Of a stretch of 64,000 bases of DNA, positions 8,792 through 16,176 are shown piece after piece. The stretch is from NCBI RefSeq assembly GCF_038396765.1, contig NZ_CP150096.1:6059001-6123000 (forward strand), written 5' to 3'. The notes beneath the pieces are model-generated. The model saw nothing but the letters and a program-made list of their open reading frames with translations. It ran no database searches and was not told the DNA's origin. The DNA comes from Chitinophaga caseinilytica. GTDB taxonomy: Bacteria; Bacteroidota; Bacteroidia; Chitinophagales; Chitinophagaceae. Numbering within the stretch: position 1 is the first letter of the stretch; every line of letters starts with the position of its first letter. The position numbers were made by a program, and so were the translations under genes.

Positions 8792-8839
8792 AAAATCGAT
8801 TCTGTGACATATCTGGCTTTTACCGGTTTGCATAATTTT

Positions 8840-8870
8840 AAAAAGAAAAGGCCCCCTTTTGCAGGAGGCC
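8840..8870 (-). terminator. first attenuator terminator (aromatic leader)
   Basis: On the minus strand GGCCTCC, loop TGCAAAA, GGGGGCC (7-bp stem with one G-T pair) are followed by TTTTCTTTTT. It lies 43 bases beyond the stop of the aromatic leader peptide. The CCTCCT segment (8868 to 8863) is complementary to AGGAGG (8915 to 8910), which overlaps the leader stop codon, so antiterminator and terminator are mutually exclusive. Confidence 0.85.
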
Positions 8871-8913
8871 CGTTATATTTTTTTATCTGTTTGGATCAGC
8901 TAAAACGAACCTC

Positions 8914-8973
8914 CTAATTCTGGTACCAGAAAAAGTAAAAGCCGTAAAAGTATCCAAAAGTATGCTGTTGCAT
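8914..8973 (-). CDS. aromatic amino acid leader peptide (19 aa)
   Basis: The minus-strand ORF MQQHTFGYFYGFYFFWYQN ends in TAG. Ten of 19 residues are aromatic: 5 Phe, 4 Tyr and 1 Trp, packed between residues 6 and 17. It is the first ORF after a consensus promoter (9004-9034), with about 25 bases of leader RNA. Right after the stop comes the AGGAGG antiterminator, then the terminator at 8840-8870, and after a second leader the pheA–tyrA–aro operon. This is the layout of classical ribosome-mediated attenuation: scarcity of charged tRNA-Phe or tRNA-Tyr stalls the ribosome upstream of AGGAGG and allows readthrough. Confidence 0.88.
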   Translation of the reverse strand: MQQHTFGYFYGFYFFWYQN

Positions 8974-9003
8974 CAGATAATGTATTTGCGTTGTTTGATA
9001 GAA

Positions 9004-9034
9004 CAAAAGTAAGGCACGATTTCATTTTTTCAAA
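9004..9034 (-). promoter_or_regulatory. promoter of the aromatic operon
   Basis: On the minus strand TTTG (9034-9031), a 19-base spacer and TACTTTTG (9011-9004) match the Bacteroidota housekeeping consensus TTTG-N19/20-TAnnTTTG exactly. Predicted transcription start is about 8997-9000, some 25 bases before the aromatic leader peptide. In the rest of this 8974-9192 stretch I see nothing further. Confidence 0.8.
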
Positions 9035-9192
9035 CAGCGGAGTAAAAAAATCAATTTCGTCTAACAAACATCAATATCGATTGAAAAATGTTCAATAAAC
9101 CACGAAAAATGCCCTTCAGTTGGCTAGTAAAACGGTGGATTGAATGCTATAGCAAATAATTCCGGGGGATGGGAGAACGGAGGCGGAGGGGC

Positions 9193-9221
9193 AAAAAAAA
9201 GCCCCGGCGTAACGCCGGGGC
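9193..9221 (-). terminator. intrinsic terminator of the heptad-repeat lipoprotein gene
   Basis: On the minus strand GCCCCGGCG, loop TTA, CGCCGGGGC (9-bp GC stem) are followed by eight T. It lies about 30 bases after the stop of the lipoprotein gene. Confidence 0.88.
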
Positions 9222-9252
9222 CGGATAAATATCCTTTAATGCTTGCCTATAA

Positions 9253-9468
9253 TTAGTGAGCTTTAGCAGTAGAGTCGATAGCTTTAGCAGTAGAGTCAAC
9301 TACCTGAGCAGCGGAATCAACTACCTGAGCAGCAGAGTCAACAGTGCTCTGAGCTGCCTGAACCAGGCTGTCAACTTTAGTGGAATCACCTTCAGTGGCA
9401 GTACCAGCGTTGTTGCAAGCTACAGCGAACAGACCCAGGGCGAGAGCGAGGAAACCGAATTTTTTCAT
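9253..9468 (-). CDS. small heptad-repeat lipoprotein
   Basis: A 71-residue protein with a lipoprotein signal (MKKFGFLALALGLFAVAC, lipobox near residues 15-18). The mature part of about 50 residues is Ala/Ser/Asp/Val-rich and ends in seven-residue repeats of the form (V/I)DS(A/T)A(Q/K)(V/A). The heptad spacing suggests an alpha-helical rod or coiled coil on the membrane. In size and layout it recalls Braun's lipoprotein, though there is no evident homology and it ends in Ala-His rather than Lys. It is monocistronic, with a strong terminator; strong expression is my inference. Confidence 0.78.
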   Translation of the reverse strand: MKKFGFLALALGLFAVACNNAGTATEGDSTKVDSLVQAAQSTVDSAAQVVDSAAQVVDSTAKAIDSTAKAH

Positions 9469-9604
9469 TTTGATACGTTTTAAGGTTTATTTGAAATGAG
9501 ATTTAACCTTTATACCCGGTTTCGGAGAAAGGTAACCCGCAATCTGAAAAAAAATTTATTTTGCCTACTTTGGGTTACTAAACCGGCCCAAACCGTATTA
9601 ATCA

Positions 9605-10165
9605 GTGAATAATCTTTTGCACATAGAAAAGGATCAGGAATTACTGCACAGATTAGCCGTCAACGATGATAAAGCTCTGGAAATCATTTATTTGGAGCAT
9701 TACCCGATGGTTGAAAGGATGATTTTGCAGCATTATGGATCGGCGGACGATGCCAAAGACATCTTCCAGGAAGCGATGATTGTATTATATGAAAAGGCAA
9801 AAGAAGGGAATTTCGTACTCTCCTCCCGGTTGAAGACATTTTTATATGCCGTTTGCCGGAGGATGTGGCTCAAAAAGCTCCAGAGCGGCCCCAACAGCGC
9901 CCCCCTGACAGACGACGTCGAGGAGTCTGCAGACGCGGCCGAGGCCCTGGAGGCCCATCTCGAAAAGGACGCCCAGTTCCGACAGATGGAAACAGCCATG
10001 GGAAAGATCGGGGAGCCCTGCAAAACCATCCTGGAGGAATATTACATCCGCCACCGGAGCATGCAGGAAATCGCGGAGCAATTCGGGTATACGAACGCCG
10101 AAAATGCCAAGAACCAGAAGTACAAATGCCTCATGCGCCTGAAGAAATTATTTTTTGCGAACTAA
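9605..10165 (+). CDS. ECF-type RNA polymerase sigma factor
   Basis: A 186-residue sigma-70 family protein. Region 2 spans about residues 20-80 (HYPMVERMILQHYGSADDAK, then DIFQEAMIVLYEK), and region 4 about 125-180 (CKTILEEYYIRHRSMQEIAE, FGYTNAENAKNQKYKCLMRL) with a helix-turn-helix. The start is a GTG at 9605; an in-frame TAA lies 6 bases upstream and no ATG is available. The next gene, 27 bases downstream, begins with an anti-sigma-like domain, so the two probably form a regulatory pair. Confidence 0.88.
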   Translation: MNNLLHIEKDQELLHRLAVNDDKALEIIYLEHYPMVERMILQHYGSADDAKDIFQEAMIVLYEKAKEGNFVLSSRLKTFLYAVCRRMWLKKLQSGPNSAPLTDDVEESADAAEALEAHLEKDAQFRQMETAMGKIGEPCKTILEEYYIRHRSMQEIAEQFGYTNAENAKNQKYKCLMRLKKLFFAN

Positions 10166-10192
10166 TATATTAAAAGAGCACGATCAGCCGTG

Positions 10193-11277
10193 ATGAACGA
10201 ATTACATAAAATACAGGAAATAGAACGCTACCTGGACGGAGAAATGGCCGCCCCGGAAAAAGAAGCGTTCGAAACCCTCCTGCGCCGGAACCCCGACCTC
10301 CAACGGGAAGTTTCCGACCACGAGGCGTTCCTTTCCCAGCTCAGGGGCCACGGCCAGCGCCAGGACCTCCGCGCCCGGATGAACGCCATCCACCCCCGCG
10401 CCGCCGCTGCGGCCCAACAGGCCCAGCCTGCCCAGGCCACCATCGTTTCCATGACCAGCCGCCGCCGCACCTGGTACTCCGTTGCCGCCGCCGCATCCAT
10501 CGCGCTGGTCACCTCCCTCGCTACCATGGCCATCATGCAGCGTTCCGCCAAAATCTCCTACACCGCCAAATATGAAGACGTCCGCCGTGTGCTGAACAAC
10601 ATCCAGCGCTCGCAGAACGCCCTCATCCGCGATATCAACAATAAAAACACCGGTCCCGCCAACCCCGGCACCTACGGTGGCACCTGCTTCGCCATCAGCC
10701 GGAACGGCTATATGGTCACCAATTATCATGTGATCGCCGGGGCGGATTCCATTTACCTGCAGAATAATAAAGGAGAAGCCTTCAAGGCCGTGAGCGTGTT
10801 CGAAGACGTGTCTTCCGACCTGGCGGTGCTCCGCGTGGCAGACAGCACTTTCCGCACCGCCCCCTCCCCTATACGCTCAAAAAAGACCCCTCCCGCCTCG
10901 GGCAGGAAGTGTTTTCCATGGGCTACCCGAGAGACGAGATCGTTTTCGGTATGGGCTATATCAGCGCACAAACCGGTTTTAATGGCGATACCCTGGCCTA
11001 CCAGGTTTCCATCCCCGTCAACCCCGGCAACAGCGGCGCGCCCCTGCTCGATATGAACGGCGAGCTCATCGGCATCATTACCGGCCGCCAGTCTACCTCC
11101 GAAGGCATCGCCTTCGCGGTGAAATCCGGCCACCTCAAACGCCTCCTCGAAGAATTACCGAAAGAAAAATTCAACCGCAAAGACCTCAAACAGAAGAACC
11201 AGCTGATCGGCCTGCCCCGTGTAGACCAGGCACGAAAACTGGAAGAATTCGTATACATGGTGAAAGTTTACAACTGA
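10193..11277 (+). pseudogene. anti-sigma-like domain fused to a trypsin-like serine protease; frameshifted
   Basis: The intended product is about 361 residues. Residues about 8-40 (IERYLDGEMAAPEKEAFETL) look like the N-terminal helical domain of anti-sigma factors, a transmembrane segment follows near residues 97-120, then an HtrA/trypsin-like domain. The full triad is visible: His in MVTNYHVIAGAD, Asp in SSDLAVLRV, Ser in NPGNSGAPLLD. There is no PDZ domain. The frame is lost at the C5 run 10860-10864; adding one C joins ...STFRTA to ...PYTLKKDPSRLGQEVF without loss. This is a sequencing error or a young mutation. It lies directly behind an ECF sigma factor gene, so it may sense envelope stress. 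Confidence 0.8.
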
Positions 11278-11300
11278 GCGATTGAAAAATGAAAAATAGA

Positions 11301-11350
11301 AGGACCGGCCGCAAGGGAACACCCCGAGCAGCCGGTCCTTCGCTTATTTA
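11301..11350 (+). terminator. probable terminator after the sigma factor/protease pair
   Basis: AGGACCGGC (11301-11309) pairs with GCCGGTCCT (11331-11339) across a 21-base loop and is followed by the T-rich TCGCTTATTTATTG. The position 23 bases after the stop fits, but the loop is long. Confidence 0.55.
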
Positions 11351-11394
11351 TTGATTTACGGGTTTTTACGGAGAAGTGCGCTTTTTACGCACGC

Positions 11395-11402
11395 TAACTT
11401 TG
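11395..11402 (+). promoter_or_regulatory. candidate -7 element for the ZU5-like lipoprotein gene
   Basis: TAACTTTG matches TAnnTTTG exactly and lies 26 bases before the ATG. No clear TTTG -33 element is found at the expected distance. Confidence 0.4.
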
Positions 11403-11428
11403 CACTACTTTAATTTTAATAGTGCATC

Positions 11429-12706
11429 ATGAAAAGATTTATTTGTTTCCCCCTCATCATCTCCGCGATATTTTTCTCGCAATGTTCCAAGCCCCAACCC
11501 GAAAATCCCGCCAATCCGCCAGGCAACGGCGGGGGAGGCGGCAGCCAGCAAACCGGGACTCCCCGGCCCAAGGGCACGCCTAGCGGTACCGTATTCAGCA
11601 AAAAGATCGGTACGGCGGGCGGTACGATCGAATACCCCGGCGCCCGGCTAACGATCGACATCCCCGCGGGCGCAGTGGAAAAGGAGACGGAATTTTTCAT
11701 CCAGCCAATTTCCAATACCGCTCCCGGCGGCAAAGGCATCGCGTATCGCCTTCAACCTGAAGGTGTTACGTTCAAAAAACCGGCCACGTTGAAGTTCAGG
11801 TATACGGCAGACGACCTCCAGGGCACATTTGCCGCCGCACTCGGTATTGCCACGCAGAAGGCAGACGGCGTTTGGTACGGTTTAGGTACCATTCAAAATG
11901 AAGCTGCCAAAACCCTCGAGGTGAAAACCACCCACTTTTCAGACTGGAGCTTCTTCGAAGCCATTTCGCTGGAGCCCGGTATTTCCATGGCCGACCCCGG
12001 GCAACAGATGCCATTGGTAGTGAAATGCGTGCTCCCGGGGGACGATGACCTGCTGGTGCCGCTGACCAAAGAAGGCCAGGAAGCCGCCCTGCTCGATCCT
12101 AAAACCCATCTCAACGCGAAGTTCATCGAAAAATGGACGCTCCTGGGCACAGGGCAACTCGCACCCACCGGCAATACCGCCAAATATACCGCCCCCGCTA
12201 AAATCCCGGCTGTGAACCCGGTGGTGGTTTCCGTCAACGTCAAATCCAAAGGAAGGGCCGTCGGGATACTCATCGCAAGGGTGTTTGTGGCGCCGGAAGG
12301 TATTTCCGTATCCATCGCCGGAGGAGATTATACGACTTATGGTAATTCCGGCGGACAGGTTACCCCGGGTGAAAGTTTCGCGATGGCGCAGCAGGACGGT
12401 ATTACAGCCAGCGTGAAATGGCAGGGAAAAACGACCGGCCAATTTAGCTGGGATGCTACCAAAATTCTGTTCCTGCTGAACATCGGCACCACCAAAACAT
12501 ATGCACAGGTATATAATTCCGGTGGGAAGGCGGTGCCCAGCCCCGGAAAGCTGGATGTCTTCGAAATCGGCAATTTCGGCTGGGTGTTAGGCAGCTTCGA
12601 GCTGGAAAAGTCAGGGTATTACATATTCAGTAACCCGCCGTCTACGGGCACCACGAAAATCAAAGGGTACTTCAGGGTGAAAAGGTTGAATATCGGTTCG
12701 GAATAA
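11429..12706 (+). CDS. lipoprotein with a ZU5-like domain
   Basis: A 425-residue protein with a lipoprotein signal ending at FFSQC (about residue 19) and a Pro/Gly/Asn-rich linker to residue 45. Residues about 55-115 (IGTAGGTIEYPGARLTIDIP, AGAVEKETEFFIQPISN) match the pattern of ZU5-like beta domains found in ankyrin/UNC5 and in many Bacteroidota lipoproteins. The remaining 300 residues look like beta-rich, Ig-like modules and carry no catalytic motif. It is probably surface- or periplasm-facing; the role is unknown. It is monocistronic, with a strong terminator behind it. Confidence 0.75.
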   Translation: MKRFICFPLIISAIFFSQCSKPQPENPANPPGNGGGGGSQQTGTPRPKGTPSGTVFSKKIGTAGGTIEYPGARLTIDIPAGAVEKETEFFIQPISNTAPGGKGIAYRLQPEGVTFKKPATLKFRYTADDLQGTFAAALGIATQKADGVWYGLGTIQNEAAKTLEVKTTHFSDWSFFEAISLEPGISMADPGQQMPLVVKCVLPGDDDLLVPLTKEGQEAALLDPKTHLNAKFIEKWTLLGTGQLAPTGNTAKYTAPAKIPAVNPVVVSVNVKSKGRAVGILIARVFVAPEGISVSIAGGDYTTYGNSGGQVTPGESFAMAQQDGITASVKWQGKTTGQFSWDATKILFLLNIGTTKTYAQVYNSGGKAVPSPGKLDVFEIGNFGWVLGSFELEKSGYYIFSNPPSTGTTKIKGYFRVKRLNIGSE

Positions 12707-12713
12707 TGAAAAC

Positions 12714-12750
12714 AAAAAACGGCTGACCATCATCTGGTCAGCCGTTTTTT
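12714..12750. terminator. bidirectional intrinsic terminator
   Basis: AAAAAACGGCTGACCA and TGGTCAGCCGTTTTTT form a perfect 16-bp stem with loop TCATC. It lies between convergent genes (stops at 12706 and 12766) and has a T-run on both strands. Confidence 0.9.
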
Positions 12751-12765
12751 TATGGAATTAATACA

Positions 12766-13524
12766 TTAATCGTTTTCCTTGATGCGGACAGCCGGATTTT
12801 GGCGCCATTGTTTGGCGCGGACGGAGATCCACATGATCAGGTCTTCCTGGTTGATGGTGCGCAGCATCTCGTAGCTGGGGGTGTACGCCTGAGTGAACCG
12901 CATGAGCGAATCGCCCTTCAGGCCGGTAACGGTGCTCACGAAGCTTTTGGAATAGCGGTAGTCCATGAACTGCTGGCGCTCGTTCTCTTCATAAAGTTTC
13001 TTGAATTTACGCAGGTCTTTCTGCTCGCGGGAGCCGCGGGTGAAAGGACTGAGCACCAGTCCAAATCCGCCCTGGCTACGTTTTTCGGTGTTGACGAGCG
13101 TTTGTTCCTTCGCTTCGAGGAAGGGCTTGAACTCTTCGTACCGCGCCAGGGAATCGAGCTGATAGGCGTTCCATTTGCCGGATACTTCCACCTGGGGCAG
13201 GAACCTTTCCCGGGCATTGAGGCGGATATTGGCCACCTGCGTGCCGGCGAGGTTGATCACCTTCACACTGTCAGACACATAACCGATAAAAGATACCACG
13301 ATCTCATCACCCTGCCGGGCCGAAATCCGGTAATACCCTCCCTGGTCGGAAAAAACGCGTGCGCCGGTGTTTTTGTTCCGGATCGTGGCGGGATATAAGA
13401 CAAGCTTGCCGTCGAAACTGGTGACCTGCCCGCGGAGGGTAACGGGAGTTTCGGTCTGCGCCATTGCCGCCCTGCCCGTCAGGGTCAGGAGCAAGGTTAC
13501 CAGGTACAATCTAATGGGTTTCAT
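12766..13524 (-). CDS. secreted CarboxypepD_reg-like domain protein
   Basis: A 252-residue protein with a signal peptide (cleavage near AAMAQ, residue about 23). Residues about 28-105 form a carboxypeptidase-regulatory-like beta domain (VTLRGQVTSFDGKLVLYPAT, GGYYRISARQGDEIVVSFIGY), the type also present at the N-terminus of SusC proteins. The C-terminal 140 residues are charged and helical, with no recognised motif. Such stand-alone proteins are common in Chitinophagaceae; function is unknown. It is convergent with the ZU5-like gene. Confidence 0.78.
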   Translation of the reverse strand: MKPIRLYLVTLLLTLTGRAAMAQTETPVTLRGQVTSFDGKLVLYPATIRNKNTGARVFSDQGGYYRISARQGDEIVVSFIGYVSDSVKVINLAGTQVANIRLNARERFLPQVEVSGKWNAYQLDSLARYEEFKPFLEAKEQTLVNTEKRSQGGFGLVLSPFTRGSREQKDLRKFKKLYEENERQQFMDYRYSKSFVSTVTGLKGDSLMRFTQAYTPSYEMLRTINQEDLIMWISVRAKQWRQNPAVRIKEND

Positions 13525-13573
13525 ATTATTCTAACATTTGCGTCCGGAAAATAGTTAAGACACGAAAGTAGTT

Positions 13574-13612
13574 AAAAAAGCAATTCCCGCAGGAATCGCT
13601 TCCCCGGGAATT
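13574..13612 (-). terminator. probable terminator of the CsbD-like gene
   Basis: On the minus strand AATTCCCG and CGGGAATT pair across a 15-base loop, followed by GCTTTTTT. It lies about 20 bases after the CsbD-like stop. Confidence 0.6.
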
Positions 13613-13632
13613 ACCGTTTTTCGTTCGACTTA

Positions 13633-13818
13633 TTACAGGGAGCGGATCAGCGAGATCACTTCGTCCCTGGATATACCGAGTCTTATTTGTATCTGGCGGA
13701 TGAGGCGGTCATCTTTCCCCTGCTCATAGGTAAGATCCGTCTCCGTCAGATCGGCGAAAAGTTGTTTCAGCTTCGATCTGATCTCATTCCACCGGTCCTT
13801 GATCATCAGGATGTCCAT
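13633..13818 (-). CDS. CsbD-like stress protein
   Basis: A 61-residue protein starting MDILMIKDRWNEIRSKLKQL; the longer frame to 13884 adds 22 unlikely residues (MFWHRLWIYG...), so I chose the internal ATG at 13818. The pattern K-x-x-W-N-E-I-x-x-K-L-K, then TDLTYEQGKDDRLIRQIQ, matches CsbD-family proteins, small helical proteins induced by general stress in many bacteria, with unknown biochemistry. It is likely monocistronic. Confidence 0.75.
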   Translation of the reverse strand: MDILMIKDRWNEIRSKLKQLFADLTETDLTYEQGKDDRLIRQIQIRLGISRDEVISLIRSL

Positions 13819-13887
13819 GACATGACAATTTATGGGTGAATAAAGAGGGGTTACCCCATAAATCCAAAGTCTGTGCCAAAACAACTG

Positions 13888-14822
13888 TCAGAACCCGGTT
13901 ACCTGCAGGCCCGTCCGGAAAATTGCGCTGTGGCCGGGCTCAACCGTCACCAGTCCGATGCCGTTATTGAAAGCATTGGGGGCACCGGTCAGGTTTTCGA
14001 TCGCGATGCTGTTCCGGTGCGGCGGTGTATATACCTGCAACACGGGATAGCTCTTCTCGGGGAAGAAAGCGATCCTGACCCTTTTTCGGGATCCGTGAGG
14101 GTGCACACCGGCTGTGCCGCTTCAAAATCCACCAAAAATGAATTATCGAGCGATACGCCGTTCATGCTTTTCCCGCCGTTGAACTCCGTAAAGGGCAGCG
14201 TTTTGCCCGTGGGGATGAGTTTTTCGTCGAACTCCACGATGGCGGTGCTGCTGAACTGCAACTCCAGCCTGTCTACCGGCGTGCCCGTCGAGAAGTACGG
14301 ATGCCAGCCGTCCATCATGGGGATGGGCGCGTTGTGGAGGTTGAAAACCGCGGTGGTGATCTGCAGTTGCTGATCGGCCAGCAGGCGGTACTGTACCTCG
14401 CAGCGGTAAGGGAACGGGTATCCCGGATCGTCGCCGGCGTAATGATGTTCCAGCGAGATTTCGGCGAAGCTGTCGGCCGCCTCTTCCTTGATGAGGGAGA
14501 AAGGCTGATCGTAGAGCAGCCCGTGGATGGGGGATTTCCTGATCGTATAATCCTTCCCCTCCCAACTGTACGCCGCGTCCTTGATCCGGCAGGCGAACGG
14601 GCTCAGTTTCACGCTTTTGAAACTGTTCGTCACGCCTGCGTTCAGATCGTCCGAACTGCTGTAACTGTCTATCACATTGATGTTTGCGCCTCCCTGCGGT
14701 ATGATGAATGCATGCAGGAGGGCGCCGTATCCGGGTATGATCTGCACTTCCGCGCCTGCGTCGTCTTGCAGCGCGATGATGGAAAAGCCGTTCTCTTCTT
14801 TATGCGTGATACTGAATGCCAT
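13888..14822 (-). pseudogene. aldose 1-epimerase (galM-like); frameshifted near the C-terminus
   Basis: Interconverts alpha and beta anomers of aldoses. The start chosen is MAFSITHKEENGFSIIALQD at 14822, because the longer frame runs into xylA. Family blocks are FKSVKLSPFACRIKDAAYSW, KSPIHGLLYDQPFSL (catalytic His) and PYFSTGTPVDRLEL. The frame breaks at the five-T run 14082-14086 (A-run on the coding strand); one extra base joins CTLTDPEK to RVRIAFFPEKSYPVLQVYTP and an intact C-terminus with VEPGHSAIF. It is the last gene of the xylose operon, 14 bases after xylA, and would supply the alpha anomer to xylose isomerase. Confidence 0.85.
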
Positions 14823-14836
14823 GCTTTGATTTTGCC

Positions 14837-16165
14837 CTAAATATACTGATTGATGATGTTTTCCAGCCATTCCTGCCGGCCGCTGGTCTGTTTCGGCTCA
14901 CCATTGGCCACGGCGAAAGCGCGAAGGTCTTCGAGGGAAAGCTTGCCCTGCTCGAATTCCTGGCCTTTGCCGGAGTCGAAGGAAGCGTAGCGGTCTTTGC
15001 GGAACTGGCGGTAGGGCGATTCGCGGAGCATGCGGTCGGCCACGAAAGCCGCGCGGGCGAAGGCGTCCATGCCGCCGATATGGGCGTGGAAAATATCTTC
15101 GAGGTCGGTGGAATTGCGGCGCGCTTTTGCGTCGAAGTTCACACCGCCGCCGGCGAACCCGCCGGCTTCGAGGATCACCAGCATGGTTTCCACGAGCTCG
15201 TTGAGGTTCATGGGGAACTGGTCGGTATCCCAACCGTTCTGGTAATCGCCGCGGTTGGCGTCTATGCTGCCCAGCATGCCCGCGTCTGCCGCTACCTGTA
15301 GCTCGTGTTGGAAGGTATGGCCGGCCAGGGTGGCGTGGTTCACTTCGATATTGAGCTTGAAATCCTTGTCGAGGCCATACTGGCGGAGGAACCCGATCAC
15401 CGTGGCGCTATCGTAATCGTACTGGTGCTTGGTGGGCTCACAGGGTTTGGGCTCGATGAAGAACGTACCCTTGAAACCCTGCTTCCGCGCGTAATCGCGG
15501 GCCATGGACAGGAAGCGGCCGAGATGGTCGAGCTCACGTTTCATATCGGTGTTCAGCAGCGTCATGTACCCTTCGCGGCCGCCCCAGAACACGTAATTTT
15601 CGCCGCCCAGGGCGATCGTTGCGTCGAGGGAATTTTTCACCTGCGTGCCGGCATAGGCCACCACGGAAAAGTCCGGGTTGGTGGATGCGCCGTTCATGTA
15701 GCGCGGGTTGCTGAACACGTTGGCGGTGCCCCAGAGGAGCTTCACGCCGGAGGCTTTTTGTTTTTCTTTCGCGTAGTCCACGATCGACTGCATCCTTTTT
15801 TCGTATTCGGCGATCGAAGCGCCCTCGTCGATGAGGTCGATGTCGTGGAAGCAGTAATATGGCACCCCGAGCTTGGTGATGAACTCGAAAGCGGCGTCCA
15901 TTTTATCTTTTGCCGACTGGATCGGGTCGGAGGAAACGAGCCATGGGAAGTCTTTGGTACCAGGGCCGAAGGGGTCTCCGCCCGTTCCGCAGAAGGTGTG
16001 CCAGTAGCTCACGGCGAATTTGAAGAGCTCTCTCAGCGTTTTGCCGTTAATGGTCGCGTTTTCGTTGTACCATTTATACGCAAAAGGGTTGTCGGATTTC
16101 GGGCCTTCGTATTTGATGGCGCCCACTGTGGGGAAGTACGTTTTGTTTCCTGTTATGATCTGCAT
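14837..16165 (-). CDS. xylA: xylose isomerase
   Basis: Converts D-xylose to D-xylulose with two divalent metals. The start chosen is [20 protein letters not shown] at 16165 (442 residues); the longer frame would overlap... only the 11-base gap after xylB and is not supported by family length. Motifs are [30 protein letters not shown] (metal-binding Glu), [19 protein letters not shown] and [17 protein letters not shown], typical of the long class II enzymes. It is flanked by xylB and galM on the same strand. Confidence 0.97.
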   Translation of the reverse strand: MQIITGNKTYFPTVGAIKYEGPKSDNPFAYKWYNENATINGKTLRELFKFAVSYWHTFCGTGGDPFGPGTKDFPWLVSSDPIQSAKDKMDAAFEFITKLGVPYYCFHDIDLIDEGASIAEYEKRMQSIVDYAKEKQKASGVKLLWGTANVFSNPRYMNGASTNPDFSVVAYAGTQVKNSLDATIALGGENYVFWGGREGYMTLLNTDMKRELDHLGRFLSMARDYARKQGFKGTFFIEPKPCEPTKHQYDYDSATVIGFLRQYGLDKDFKLNIEVNHATLAGHTFQHELQVAADAGMLGSIDANRGDYQNGWDTDQFPMNLNELVETMLVILEAGGFAGGGVNFDAKARRNSTDLEDIFHAHIGGMDAFARAAFVADRMLRESPYRQFRKDRYASFDSGKGQEFEQGKLSLEDLRAFAVANGEPKQTSGRQEWLENIINQYI

Positions 16166-16176
16166 TTGAAATGATT

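Noticed and set aside
8673..8870. T-box or metabolite riboswitch before pheA
   Set aside because: No T-box sequence or known aptamer core is visible, and the leader ORFs explain the terminators; T-boxes are not typical of Bacteroidota.
8726..8917. 63-codon plus-strand ORF in the pheA leader region
   Set aside because: It is the complement of the two attenuators; the Lys/Arg/Ser/Phe-rich product reflects the complement of poly-A/T runs.
10850..10920. Programmed ribosomal frameshift in the serine protease gene
   Set aside because: There is no slippery heptamer with downstream structure, and four unrelated genes show the same one-base lesion in or next to homopolymers, so sequencing error is simpler.
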